From Candidatus Saccharibacteria bacterium UBA1103 (GTDB lineage Bacteria; Patescibacteriota; Saccharimonadia; Saccharimonadales; Saccharimonadaceae): a stretch of 20,694 bases of DNA. The position numbers and the translations under genes are program-made. The first letter of the stretch is position 1. Each line of letters starts with the position of its first letter. The DNA lies in assembly GCA_002313515.1 (NCBI GenBank), contig DCBQ01000007.1:1-20694 (forward strand), in the 5' to 3' direction. The notes under the pieces were generated by a model, which searched no databases, was not told the origin of the DNA, and saw nothing but the letters and a program-made list of their open reading frames with translations. This document shows, in pieces, positions 11,244 through 20,543 of the stretch.

Positions 11244-14200
11244 ATGCCCAAGAATAAAGAAAAAGTAAATACAGAACAAGACCTGGCGCAGATCCCATGG
11301 GACTCGTTGTCGCCTGATCAAAAAAAGGCGATGCAATCTGCTGGTTATCAACCAGAGCACATGGGTAGCAAAGAATCTGACATTAGCCCAGAGCGCAGGC
11401 AAGTACTATCGCAAGATGCTGGTGAAGTAGCAGTGGCGAGTACCATAAAGCAACGTAATGAGACAGCCAACTATTATGCGGATCTGCAGCGCCACTATGA
11501 TGACTTAGGTAAGGCTGACCAGGATGACTACGATAATTATGTAGATAGTCTTCTGACGCGCACTAGGGATTATAAAGCTAGTAATAGCGAGATTGTACAG
11601 AGTAGCAAAGATTCTTCCTCTAAGAGCATTGTCGACGTAAATGAGGCGCTGAAGTATTGGGAGAGCAAGAAAGAGGCTAACGCCAATACACCAGGGGAAT
11701 TAATCAACGACAATAACACTGAAAGGGCTCCAGCTAATGATGTCAATGTTAGCGAGGTTAAGCCGCACCAATCAGGTACTTCGTCGGCTATTGAGCATGT
11801 AATGTCGGCTGCTGGTGTGGTTGGTGGAAAACGGGAATTTGCACAGCTCCCCTCGGAACAACGGGCGGAATTGCAAGATAAGGCATTGACGTTAGAAGTT
11901 GAGCGCAAGCGTAAGGGTGAGTCGGTAGAGGACTTTTATGGCAAACTGAATGGGACAAATTACGAAGCTAATCGTAAAAATGCAACTGGCCAAGACGTTG
12001 TATTATATGACGTCAATGAGGCTGCTAAGAATGCGATCGCAACACCAGAAATTACGGCTGGTCAAACGCACGGTAAGGAACTGGTGTCTTATGCCGACAA
12101 TAGCAAAGAGGTTGATATCCAGTCTAAGGGTAAGGAGCTGACGCTCTACGGCAAGAGCAAAGAGATAGAGCCAGTCGACACTCTAGCCGAACAAGCTCCC
12201 CAAAAGGTCGAGGATATCTTTAAAGATCGCCCCGATTTATTGCGCGGTGTAACAATCGACCGCTCTAAATACATCGAAGAAGCTTCGTTCAAAGCGGCGC
12301 AGGAAAAGCTGATGGACGCTATTCACATTACTGATGCTGATCGCGACGAAAACGGTCGAGTTAAACTATTTACTCGTCTGAATAAGATGAAGAATAGTTT
12401 GTGGATGGGTGGCGTTATGCGCGGTTATTACGAAACTAAATTCCGTAAGCAGGCGGCCGAACAGATGCGCAATGATGACATTGAGTCGCAACTGAACGCC
12501 AAAGAGTGGCTAAACCTAGATAATATTAAAGATCCAACGGATCGGGCGAGAGCTGCTACCATGAAGCGTATGATTCTGGACGCCAGCATGGACAACGTAC
12601 GTCAAGGTGAGAGCCGCGAGCAGCTGGCGGAAGATAGCCCAGCGCGCCAAGCTATGTTAGATCTAATCAAGCAATTTGCAGTCAAGGGCGAAGACGGCAA
12701 ATATATGACCCCCGAAGAGTTTGACGAGGCTAAGAAGCGGATTTATGCTGAGCACGCTGATGAACTATTCGGTGATAAAGGCGACAAGGTAGCTTATATC
12801 GATAACTACTACGCTATTGCGGAAATGGCGCGCGCAACTGCCGACCACGAAGAAGGGCTGGCGGCGATTGAGAAGGGCTTTCAGATGTATCGTGCCAAAA
12901 CGCGTAACGACCTAAATACTGAAGCGCATCGTACGCATGTTGAGAGAGCTATTGAAAAATGGGAGCATAGCAAGTTTGGTAAATTTATACCACCAGAAGC
13001 CCTGGCGGCGGCTGCGGGTATTGCTGGGTACGCGACATCTAGTGTGGTGCGCAGTAAGGCTGGCCAGATTATCAGCTTTGGTGGTGGCTCTCTTGTAACT
13101 GGCGTTATTGGTGCTGTGCGCGAGGGTAACGCTGTAAAGAGTGAGCGGGCAACTTTAAATCAGCAGTTGGCTTCGGGTGAGATTAACACTGACGACAAGC
13201 TCAACCAGAAGATTGGTGAAACTGTTTACCAGATGGCTTCAGCTAAGGATATGATGAATAACGCCAAGAAAGCGATTGCTAGCGGCGACGAGCAGGCGAT
13301 GATGGATGCGCTTACGGAAATGACTTGGCGACAGAAGATGGGTGATCAATTCCATGTCGACCTGATCAGCTATAGCTCGCCTGATGATGTTGCGACGGAA
13401 GGCCTCGACTTGATCACTAGCAGGGCAGAACTAATTGTAGCACTAAGAAAGGCTAACCCTGATTTTGATGCCGACACCTTCAATGGAGACATAACCGAGA
13501 AGTTAGGTGCAATTAAATCGCTGAATGACAAGAATCTATTAGAGAGTGAGGACTTGCCTGACCACGCTAAGGAAATAATTAGCGATATCCAGGCTAAGGA
13601 CAAGATCTTCGCTAAATTGAAGGCTAAGCGTCAAGCGATTCGTGGCGTAGGCACGGTGGTAAGCTCGGCAGTAATTGGCTCGGCGGTGCGTGAAGCTAGC
13701 AACTTCGTAATTGACCAAATAACGCCAGACACCACCGAAGCACCGCGTATAGTACCAGGTAATAAGGCGCACTATGATAAGCTAACTGAAGAGCAAATCG
13801 CCGAATTTAAGAGCAAGGGTGCAACGGTTGATGCTATTGATAAGATGGTCGATAAGACGTCCACTGAAACTGTAAGTGCCGATCAAGCTACGGCCAACAA
13901 CCCGTTATTCCAGCGTACGGCTTGGCTAAACAATAACACGGAATCCTTTGACCGCAACGAGCTACGAGGCTATCTACAGGATGGCAAGATGTTGTATCAG
14001 CCATCTGGTGCATCGTTTACCAATGGTATTCACATCGAAGAATCGTCGATTCTCAATGCCGCTCAGCAAGGGAACATCCACCTGAAGCTTTCGCCAACTG
14101 AGGCTACACAGTCACATCCGTTTGATGTGGTAGGTAAGTTAGTCGACGGAAAGATTGAGTTTGATGCTGAGCCTGGCAGCCCAGCAGCCAAGATGCTGGC

Positions 14201-15008
14201 AGATGGTTCGTATAAATTTGCCGAGATTACTGATAATAACGGTTTTGTTTATGCGACAGATATTGGTAGCGGCACAGCGGGTAGCTTTGATATAGCTAAT
14301 ACGGTTCAGGAAAAAGTGACGGAATATGACGTTCAGTTCCCTGATAAGACGGTGATGGATCAAGCTTCGACAGCGAAGGATTTTGACCACGTTCCGTTCC
14401 CGATGCCAGTTTGGATACGTCGTAATATGCATAATGCTCGTCGGCCGGAGTCAGAGGCTCCATCCGGCAACGCTGAGCAATCTGACAATCAGCCGACCGA
14501 GGTTATACCACCAGCAGCCCCAGAACGACCAACGACTATTCCTGGGTCACACAAGATTGACACTACACCAGAACAACCCACCGATAGCGAAGGTGGCTCA
14601 AACGAGCATGCGTCAGTGAACTATGATTCAACCAGAGAAAGTGCTGATTTAGCGGGATTGGTTCGCGACACCTACGACAGGATGCGAGCCAACGGCAGTA
14701 ACCCAGCTAATGGCGAGATGCATACTGATGACTTTGAGTATAAGGGTATGAAAGTTACGCTCGAGGAGCTAGGTGCTGACATAGAAGATGAATTAAACAG
14801 GCGTGCTTGGAACGAAGGCGATAAGTGGAATGCCGATAGCTTGGGCGCTACTAAGGAGCTGTTCGATATGCCAGATTCGGGCAGCAAGAAACTGTCGCCA
14901 CGTGGTCGGCGCGAGTTAGAGGAATTTTATCGCGATTCATTAGTGATAGATAAGAGCCTTGATGGCTTTGTTGACTGGTACAATAAAAGCCACTCTAACG
15001 CTGAATAA
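11244..15008 (+). CDS. Large protein of unknown function, module copy 1 (1254 aa)
   Basis: No recognised family. There is no signal peptide. Residues 1-330 are polar and low in complexity, with short repeats near 277-308 (GKELVSYADNSKEV, then GKELTLYGKSKEI). Residues 330-580 are helical and charged. There are two Gly/Ala-rich hydrophobic stretches, about 583-625 (PPEALAAAAGIAGYATSSVV..GGGSLVTGVIGAV) and 799-825 (IRGVGTVVSSAVIGSAV), which could be membrane-inserting hairpins. Residues 880-1050 look beta-rich. A Pro-rich linker (about 1050-1125) leads to a C-terminal domain (about 1135-1250) shared with the protein at 15377. SD GGAGG at 11235-11239 sits 4 nt before the ATG. The protein probably works with its DUF5663-like neighbour. 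Envelope association is a guess from the hydrophobic stretches. Confidence 0.8.
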   Translation: MPKNKEKVNTEQDLAQIPWDSLSPDQKKAMQSAGYQPEHMGSKESDISPERRQVLSQDAGEVAVASTIKQRNETANYYADLQRHYDDLGKADQDDYDNYVDSLLTRTRDYKASNSEIVQSSKDSSSKSIVDVNEALKYWESKKEANANTPGELINDNNTERAPANDVNVSEVKPHQSGTSSAIEHVMSAAGVVGGKREFAQLPSEQRAELQDKALTLEVERKRKGESVEDFYGKLNGTNYEANRKNATGQDVVLYDVNEAAKNAIATPEITAGQTHGKELVSYADNSKEVDIQSKGKELTLYGKSKEIEPVDTLAEQAPQKVEDIFKDRPDLLRGVTIDRSKYIEEASFKAAQEKLMDAIHITDADRDENGRVKLFTRLNKMKNSLWMGGVMRGYYETKFRKQAAEQMRNDDIESQLNAKEWLNLDNIKDPTDRARAATMKRMILDASMDNVRQGESREQLAEDSPARQAMLDLIKQFAVKGEDGKYMTPEEFDEAKKRIYAEHADELFGDKGDKVAYIDNYYAIAEMARATADHEEGLAAIEKGFQMYRAKTRNDLNTEAHRTHVERAIEKWEHSKFGKFIPPEALAAAAGIAGYATSSVVRSKAGQIISFGGGSLVTGVIGAVREGNAVKSERATLNQQLASGEINTDDKLNQKIGETVYQMASAKDMMNNAKKAIASGDEQAMMDALTEMTWRQKMGDQFHVDLISYSSPDDVATEGLDLITSRAELIVALRKANPDFDADTFNGDITEKLGAIKSLNDKNLLESEDLPDHAKEIISDIQAKDKIFAKLKAKRQAIRGVGTVVSSAVIGSAVREASNFVIDQITPDTTEAPRIVPGNKAHYDKLTEEQIAEFKSKGATVDAIDKMVDKTSTETVSADQATANNPLFQRTAWLNNNTESFDRNELRGYLQDGKMLYQPSGASFTNGIHIEESSILNAAQQGNIHLKLSPTEATQSHPFDVVGKLVDGKIEFDAEPGSPAAKMLADGSYKFAEITDNNGFVYATDIGSGTAGSFDIANTVQEKVTEYDVQFPDKTVMDQASTAKDFDHVPFPMPVWIRRNMHNARRPESEAPSGNAEQSDNQPTEVIPPAAPERPTTIPGSHKIDTTPEQPTDSEGGSNEHASVNYDSTRESADLAGLVRDTYDRMRANGSNPANGEMHTDDFEYKGMKVTLEELGADIEDELNRRAWNEGDKWNADSLGATKELFDMPDSGSKKLSPRGRRELEEFYRDSLVIDKSLDGFVDWYNKSHSNAE

Positions 15009-15010
15009 CG

Positions 15011-15019
15011 TGCTACAAT
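15011..15019 (+). promoter_or_regulatory. Extended -10 promoter of second module
   Basis: TGC-TACAAT at 15011-15019, immediately after the stop of the large gene. The start near 15026 leaves a short leader with SD AGGA at 15032-15035, 6 nt before the ATG. Confidence 0.6.
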
Positions 15020-15041
15020 ATAAACATAAGCAGGAAAATCC

Positions 15042-15380
15042 ATGGAAGACTACACACAGAAATACGTTGACCGAATTATGTCAGGCTTATCCGTTAAAGG
15101 AATGACCAAAGAAACACGCTCGCGGCTAGCGTCTAGTTTGCGGTCTATGCTGATCACTAGAATAAATAATAAGATATACAAGTCTTTGTCTTACGAGCAG
15201 CTAATAGACTTGTATCAGCGTATGAATGATGCTGATGACGGTGATAAAGTAATTGCGGATTACTTGGATGGGTCTGGTGTAAACGTTGTGGCAATCGCCG
15301 AGCAGGCTTATCGGGATCTATCTAAAGAATACCGTTCAACTATGGCAGAGCGATTAATATCGGTAGGAAGGTTAGCATGA
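15042..15380 (+). CDS. DUF5663-like small helical protein, copy 2
   Basis: A 112-aa helical protein, more basic than copy 1 but alignable along its length: YVDRIMSGLSVKGMTKETRS with FVGQIIDQKNLAGITPEIKR, the SLSYEQL segment with ALNRDQL, and SGVNVVAIAEQAY with SGINSQQVALDTM. Function is unknown. Its TGA stop overlaps the ATG of the next gene (ATGA at 15377-15380), a clear sign of translational coupling. It has its own extended -10 promoter upstream. Confidence 0.75.
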   Translation: MEDYTQKYVDRIMSGLSVKGMTKETRSRLASSLRSMLITRINNKIYKSLSYEQLIDLYQRMNDADDGDKVIADYLDGSGVNVVAIAEQAYRDLSKEYRSTMAERLISVGRLA

Positions 15381-17443
15381 TAAAATTGAATGCTGAACAA
15401 GTATTATCATCAGATGTAGCTATGGCGCAGAATGAATTAAACAATGCTATAAATGAGCTAGAGAACGAGAAACAGCATGACGCCTTGCGTGAGCAGCAGT
15501 CTAAGAATGTAGGGAAAGTGGCCACTGGCATTACATTGGATGGTATTAATCCTAGGACGCTGCAGTATTCTGATAAGGTTGCTTATTACGAAGCCAAGAA
15601 TGATGGTAAGTTAAGCAAAAGCGATACAGTGGTGGACCATGTCGATGTAGGTAAATATGGTTTGAATATTCGGCGCAATAAAGAAGGTGACATGATTCTG
15701 AGTGATAACACCGTAGTTACGCAGGAGGATTTCAACAATTTTCGTAGTCGTTTTAATGCCGAGCATGGATCGGAGAACCGATCGGACTCCATGGGACCTA
15801 AATCTGAGGCGCCGGAGTCTCGGCCTAAAGTAAAACAGCAGCCACGCGCCAGTATTAACGTTCGCGTACAAACTGGGGGCGAATTCAATCCTGGGCTAGC
15901 TGATTTAGCTAAAGGCACCTCAAGAATTAAAGAAGCTAATGCCAGTTCTAGGTCAACCATACCTAGTGAACGCCTGCGTTCATCGATAAATGCATCTCAG
16001 GATAAGAGGGAGAATAACGCTGGTGACTTGACCGTGCCGAATTTGAGCGAAGTGAAACTAGAGAATACTGGTAACAGGTTGTCTAAGGAAGACCGCGACA
16101 TGATTATGAAGTGGGCGGCCAATAGGAATAAGGCTAAGATTGCAGAATCAACTGAGAGCAACAAGACTGAGACTAAGACTGAACGGACTGAAAGCGAGCG
16201 GTCAGTCGAGGAGGTGGACGAGACTGAGCTTAAGCGTAGCACAGCGCACCGCTTTGGTGATTTTCTGCGCAATATGGTGAAGCAGGGTAAGCTGCATATT
16301 CCGTTGCTTCATCATCGAGCGCAAGAAACAGCTGATACTGCTAACCAGAAGGAACCCAAGAAGCCAAATGGCAATTGGTCAAAGCGAGTGCCAGATAAGC
16401 TAAATATTACTGATCCTAAGCTAGCTATGGAATACAATGATCTGCGCAAGGATAGGGGAGCCGAAGCGGCGCGTGCGGAATTCATGAAGCGTCATAGTGC
16501 TGCGGAAGGCCAGGGCTTTACGGTAGGTGAGACGCCCGATGATGTCGAGCAAAAGGTGCGAGCTCAGGAAAAGCGGGAGTTTGAGGCTGCTGCGGCCGAG
16601 CGAGCGGCTGAGCTAAGGAGAGGTGTAGAGGTTGATCACAATGCTGAACGGGTAAAGCAGAAGTTCGCTGAGATGATACAACAGACTAAGGAACGCATCA
16701 ATGAGCTAGCCAAGCAAGAAGCCGAGAAGTTGACGAAGAAGTTGCGCCAACAAAATGCGGAATTGGTCAAAGACAAAGAGAAATTAGCCAAGGACAATAA
16801 GAACCTGCGCGAGCATTCCGAACAACAGCAAGAGCAAATCTTAGGCTTGGGTCGGGAGAGCGATCGGCAACAACGCGAAATCAACGAGCTAAAGCGCCAA
16901 CTGGCGGAGCTAAAGGCTGAGCGTCGTCAGGAAGCTGAGGCTAGGAAGGCTGAGGCTAAATTGTCGCAAGAAGCCAAGCCTGATCACAGCAGTGAGAGCA
17001 AGAGCCCTGCCAATAAGGCTGACAAAGCTAACGAATCCGAGCGAAAGGTGCTGGACAACTTGTCAGATGAGTTAGGTCAATTTGCGGATCAGTGGCGCTG
17101 GAATAAAGGTGCTGAACAACACCGTGACGTAACGGATGATGAGGTGCGTGGCCGGTTTGGCGATGCTACCCGCCTGTTTGACTTGCCGCATGATCAGTCA
17201 ATTACCTTTAATGAGCAAGGTCGGGCAGCTCTTAAGGAGTTCGTGGACTACACTAAAGCTAAAGACGCTAAGGAGTTTGACGTCGAGGGCTTCATTAAGA
17301 CCTATAACAACTATCAGGGGTTTTTGAAGGCTGCACATCAGACCCTAGAAGCCATGTCGCTAGTAAACGGCAATCACGAGAAAGGCTCACCACTAATGAG
17401 CTTTACGGACTTCCTTAAAAATACCTACGACTTAGCGGCGTGA
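15377..17443 (+). CDS. Large coiled-coil protein of unknown function, module copy 2 (688 aa)
   Basis: No signal peptide or membrane segment is evident. Residues 1-125 form a mixed domain, 130-340 are polar and Ser/Glu/Lys-rich, and 335-380 hold a short block (KRVPDKLNITDPKLAMEYND). A long charged coiled coil spans about 390-530, with heptad-like Leu spacing and many Gln/Glu/Lys/Arg. The final domain (about 555-645) matches the C-terminus of the protein at 11244: QWRWNKGAE with RRAWNEGDK, DATRLFDLP with GATKELFDMP, QGRAALKEF with RGRRELEEF, and DVEGFIKTYN with SLDGFVDWYN. About 45 more residues follow it. It overlaps its DUF5663-like partner by 4 nt. Function is unknown; a structural or scaffolding role would suit the coiled coil. 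Confidence 0.8.
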   Translation: MIKLNAEQVLSSDVAMAQNELNNAINELENEKQHDALREQQSKNVGKVATGITLDGINPRTLQYSDKVAYYEAKNDGKLSKSDTVVDHVDVGKYGLNIRRNKEGDMILSDNTVVTQEDFNNFRSRFNAEHGSENRSDSMGPKSEAPESRPKVKQQPRASINVRVQTGGEFNPGLADLAKGTSRIKEANASSRSTIPSERLRSSINASQDKRENNAGDLTVPNLSEVKLENTGNRLSKEDRDMIMKWAANRNKAKIAESTESNKTETKTERTESERSVEEVDETELKRSTAHRFGDFLRNMVKQGKLHIPLLHHRAQETADTANQKEPKKPNGNWSKRVPDKLNITDPKLAMEYNDLRKDRGAEAARAEFMKRHSAAEGQGFTVGETPDDVEQKVRAQEKREFEAAAAERAAELRRGVEVDHNAERVKQKFAEMIQQTKERINELAKQEAEKLTKKLRQQNAELVKDKEKLAKDNKNLREHSEQQQEQILGLGRESDRQQREINELKRQLAELKAERRQEAEARKAEAKLSQEAKPDHSSESKSPANKADKANESERKVLDNLSDELGQFADQWRWNKGAEQHRDVTDDEVRGRFGDATRLFDLPHDQSITFNEQGRAALKEFVDYTKAKDAKEFDVEGFIKTYNNYQGFLKAAHQTLEAMSLVNGNHEKGSPLMSFTDFLKNTYDLAA

Positions 17444-17452
17444 TTTGCTACC

Positions 17453-17480
17453 TTGCGAAATTCTCTATATCTGATATGAT
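17453..17480 (+). promoter_or_regulatory. rpsA promoter
   Basis: -35 TTGCGA at 17453-17458, a 16-nt spacer, extended -10 TGA-TATGAT (TATGAT at 17475-17480). The start near 17487 gives an 87-nt leader. Confidence 0.7.
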
Positions 17481-17486
17481 AGTAAT

Positions 17487-17573
17487 TGGTATTTGTAGCC
17501 TTAGCCCTACAGATTGTTAGTTAAGAGAGAGGCAACTTGTTGGCTAAGCGGTTGTCTATGAGGAAATATATTA
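17487..17573 (+). promoter_or_regulatory. Structured rpsA 5' leader
   Basis: CTTAGCC at 17500-17506 is complementary to GGCTAAG at 17542-17548, so the leader can fold back with a 35-nt loop upstream of a weak SD (GAGG at 17560-17563, 10 nt before the ATG). In E. coli, S1 represses its own translation through a structured leader with a weak SD. A similar control here is inferred. Confidence 0.4.
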
Positions 17574-18617
17574 ATGGCAAAAGCCTTAACCATGGCTGAC
17601 CTGCTGGCTAGCAGCGATGCAAAAGTAATCGAGGCAGGTTCGACTGTTAATGGTAAAGTCCTATCGGTCAAGAAGAACGAGATTCTGGTTGACCTAGGAA
17701 TGTATGGTGTCGGTATGGTACCGCGCCGTGAAATCGGTTTCGGCAAGAAGTATGAGGTGGGCGAGGAAGTCGTCGCATCTGTTGTCGAGCCGGAGCTACC
17801 TAGTGGTAACGTATTGCTATCTCTACGCAAGGCCGCTAAAGAGCGCGGTTGGGATGAGGTTGCTAAGGTGGTTGACGAAGGTAAGACTATCAAAATTACT
17901 CCGTTTGACGCCAATCGCGGTGGTTTGCTAATCGAGTTTGAGGGTGTACGCGGTTTTATGCCGGTATCACAGCTGTCAACCGAGCATTATCCACGTACTA
18001 GCGACAAGGATGAAATCCTACGTCGCTTGCGCAGTCTTATCGGTAAGGAAATGGTGGCACAGATCATCGATGCCGACCAGAAGGGTAACAAGCTAATCTT
18101 TAGTGAAAAGGAAGCCATCAAGGACGGTCTATCTGATCGCCTAACCAGCCTAAAGGTTGGTGACATCGTCGACGGCACCGTGACTGGTATTGTCGACTTC
18201 GGCGCCTTTGTTAACGTTGACGGCATTGAAGGCTTGGTTCACATCAGCGAAATCAGTTGGGAGCGCGTGAACGAGGTCAAGGATGTGCTGAAGGTTGGTG
18301 ACAAGGTCAAGGCCAAGATCATCAGCATCGACAAGGATCGCCTGAGCCTATCGATTAAGCAGACTACGCCTGACCCATGGCTAAAGGAAGCCGCGAACTT
18401 TAAGACCGGCCAGAAGGTCGAGGGTACGGTTACCCGTATCACTCCATTTGGCGCCTTTGTTCAGATTAGCCCAGCCGTTGAGGCGCTAGTTCACGTGAGT
18501 GAGCTAGGTAAGGACGCTGACCCAGAGAAGGTCTTCAGTCTGAATGAAAAGCGCGAATTCAAGATTCTAGAAATCGACGCCGACAACCGCAAGATTCGTC
18601 TAGGTTTTGCAAAATGA
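17574..18617 (+). CDS. rpsA: 30S ribosomal protein S1 (four S1 domains)
   Basis: A 347-aa RNA-binding protein that helps mRNA dock on the small subunit. Four OB-fold S1 repeats are visible at about residues 22-86, 103-180, 194-263 and 278-346. The third is the most canonical (GTVTGIVDFGAFVNVDGIEG, then LVHISEISW), followed by the fourth (GTVTRITPFGAFVQISPAVE). E. coli S1 has six; shorter versions are common in Gram-positive and reduced genomes. The start ATG 17574 is in frame with MAKALTMADLL; an out-of-frame ATG at 17558 overlaps the SD. infB follows 60 bp downstream in the same direction, so the two are probably cotranscribed. Confidence 0.93.
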   Translation: MAKALTMADLLASSDAKVIEAGSTVNGKVLSVKKNEILVDLGMYGVGMVPRREIGFGKKYEVGEEVVASVVEPELPSGNVLLSLRKAAKERGWDEVAKVVDEGKTIKITPFDANRGGLLIEFEGVRGFMPVSQLSTEHYPRTSDKDEILRRLRSLIGKEMVAQIIDADQKGNKLIFSEKEAIKDGLSDRLTSLKVGDIVDGTVTGIVDFGAFVNVDGIEGLVHISEISWERVNEVKDVLKVGDKVKAKIISIDKDRLSLSIKQTTPDPWLKEAANFKTGQKVEGTVTRITPFGAFVQISPAVEALVHVSELGKDADPEKVFSLNEKREFKILEIDADNRKIRLGFAK

Positions 18618-18632
18618 GTAACAAATAAATAG

Positions 18633-18664
18633 TGGCGCGGTAATTTCTGTCCAACGACGCGCCG
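18633..18664 (+). other. Intergenic hairpin between rpsA and infB
   Basis: GGCGCG at 18634-18639 pairs with CGCGCC at 18658-18663, plus a flanking T-G pair, with an 18-nt loop and no T-tract. It ends 2 nt before the infB SD (AAAGGAG at 18666-18672). It is more likely an mRNA processing, stability or translational element than a terminator. Confidence 0.45.
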
Positions 18665-18677
18665 GAAAGGAGCGTGT

Positions 18678-20459
18678 ATGGCAGATAAGAAAGTGCTACA
18701 ATTACCAGAAATGATTACCGTGGGTGAGCTAGCGGAGAAGCTAGACATCCCGGTGGTCAAACTGGTGGGGGAGCTGTTCAAAAACGGTATTATGGCGACC
18801 GTGAACCAACGTATCGATTTTGAAACAGCTGAAATTATTATTGAAGAGCTGGGCATCAACATTGCGGTTGAAAAGAAGGATGTCGCAGCGGTGGATAACG
18901 AGAAGCTCGATATTCATCTATCTAAGAACGCCAAGCCGCGGGCGCCGATTGTGGCTGTCATGGGTCACGTGGACCACGGTAAAACTACGCTGCTGGACTA
19001 CATTTTGCACCAACACCGCCAGGCATCTGAGGCTGGTGGTATTACCCAGCACATCTCGGCCTACCAGGCGGTACATGATGGCCGGCCGATTACTTTTCTA
19101 GATACTCCGGGTCACGAGGCCTTTGCGGCGCTGCGCCAGCACGGTGCCACTTTGACCGATGTGGTCATTATTGTGGTGGCGGCCGACGACGGCGTGAAGC
19201 CGCAGACAGTGGAGGCGATTAAGTTTGCCCGCAGTGCCAACGCTAAAATCGTGGTGGCGATCAACAAGATGGACAAGGAGACCGCTAACCCGAACCTAGT
19301 GCGAACGCAGCTGGCCTCAGAATACGGCTTGAACCCAGAAGAGTGGGGCGGCGACACCATTATGGTCGAGGTCTCGGCGCGTACCGGTGCTGGCGTGGAC
19401 AAATTGCTGGACAGCGTGCTACTAGTTGCCGATATGGAGGAGCTAAAGGCCGACTATAACGTCCCGGCCGAGGGCTTAATTATTGAATCCAATCTAGAAA
19501 AGGGTCGCGGCGCCGTGGTGCGCCTACTGGTTGAGAATGGCACGCTGAATAAGGGCGACTTTATTGTAGCGGGTAGCGCCTGGGGTAAGGTGCGTACCCT
19601 AGAAGATTGGCGTGGCAAGCCGATGAAGTCGGCCGGTCCGTCTACTCCGGCTACCGTTACAGGTTTCCGCGAAGTACCACCGTTCGGCCAACGAATCGAA
19701 GAGGTTAAAAACGAGCGTGAAGCGAAAGCCTTGGCGGCCAAACATTATGACGAAGAGGTGCAATCTACGGCCGATGCTAATATCACTAGCGCGGATATCC
19801 TGCGCATGATGAACCGCGAGACTGAGCAGCAGGATGCAAACTTTGTGATTAAGGCGGATGTTCAGGGCTCGCTAACTTCGGTCATGGATGCACTGAAGCT
19901 GTTGGAAACCGACGAGGTAGCGGTGAAAATTATCGCCTCGGGTGTGGGTAACATTACCGAGGGCGATATCCGAGCGGCGGCTAGCTCTGGGGCGACCATT
20001 ATGGGCTTTAACGTGCAGCTACCAGGGCAGGTTAGGCAGCTTGCCAACCGTAACCACGTGGAAATTCGCCTGTACAAGATTATTTACGAGCTGATTGACG
20101 ACGCCAAAGATATCATGAGCGAGCTACTGCCGGATAAGGTGGTTGAGACACCAGTGGGCGATCTAGAGGTCAAGGGTATCTTCCGTACCACTAAGGAAAA
20201 TATTATCGCTGGCGGTTTGGTGACTAAGAATAAGATTGAGCCGAATACTCAGGTGCGCATTTGGCGCGGCAAGGGCAAAAAAGCCGAGCAGGTCGGCGAA
20301 GCCGAATTAACTAGTGTTCAGCGCGAAAAATCCGAGGCCAAAGAGGTTTACGAGGGTGAGATGTGCGGCGTTGATCTAAAAATCAATAGCAAGCTGACGC
20401 TTGAACTCGGCGATCGTCTCGAGGTCTATAGGTGTGAGCTAAAGAAGCGCCATCTATAG
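18678..20459 (+). CDS. infB: Translation initiation factor IF-2 (short form)
   Basis: The GTPase that brings initiator tRNA to the 30S subunit and joins subunits. At 593 aa it lacks the long N-terminal extension of E. coli IF-2 (890 aa). One IF2-N motif (about 14-61, TVGELAEKLDIPVVKLVGEL) leads directly into the G domain: GHVDHGKT (96-103), GGITQHISAY (120-129), DTPGH (142-146), NKMD (196-199) and a SAR motif near 233. Domains II, III and IV follow, the last with GEMCGVDL near the C-terminus. All GTP-binding motifs are intact. SD AAAGGAG lies 5 nt before ATG 18678. The usual nusA partner is absent and rpsA takes the upstream place. Downstream there is no rbfA or truB but a secreted protein gene. 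Confidence 0.96.
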   Translation: MADKKVLQLPEMITVGELAEKLDIPVVKLVGELFKNGIMATVNQRIDFETAEIIIEELGINIAVEKKDVAAVDNEKLDIHLSKNAKPRAPIVAVMGHVDHGKTTLLDYILHQHRQASEAGGITQHISAYQAVHDGRPITFLDTPGHEAFAALRQHGATLTDVVIIVVAADDGVKPQTVEAIKFARSANAKIVVAINKMDKETANPNLVRTQLASEYGLNPEEWGGDTIMVEVSARTGAGVDKLLDSVLLVADMEELKADYNVPAEGLIIESNLEKGRGAVVRLLVENGTLNKGDFIVAGSAWGKVRTLEDWRGKPMKSAGPSTPATVTGFREVPPFGQRIEEVKNEREAKALAAKHYDEEVQSTADANITSADILRMMNRETEQQDANFVIKADVQGSLTSVMDALKLLETDEVAVKIIASGVGNITEGDIRAAASSGATIMGFNVQLPGQVRQLANRNHVEIRLYKIIYELIDDAKDIMSELLPDKVVETPVGDLEVKGIFRTTKENIIAGGLVTKNKIEPNTQVRIWRGKGKKAEQVGEAELTSVQREKSEAKEVYEGEMCGVDLKINSKLTLELGDRLEVYRCELKKRHL

Positions 20460-20481
20460 ATTTGACATAACCTAAATATCA

Positions 20482-20510
20482 TTGACAAATATTATAATCA
20501 GTGGTAATCT
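20482..20510 (+). promoter_or_regulatory. Promoter of the 3'-terminal secreted gene
   Basis: Perfect -35 TTGACA at 20482-20487, a 17-nt spacer, and extended -10 TGG-TAATCT (TAATCT at 20505-20510). A second TTGACA lies at 20462-20467, 20 bp upstream, with no -10 at normal spacing; the repeat could be a binding site or chance. No terminator for infB is visible before it. Confidence 0.7.
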
Positions 20511-20543
20511 ATCAGTATATTTGTAGGTTAAAGAGGAGATTCA

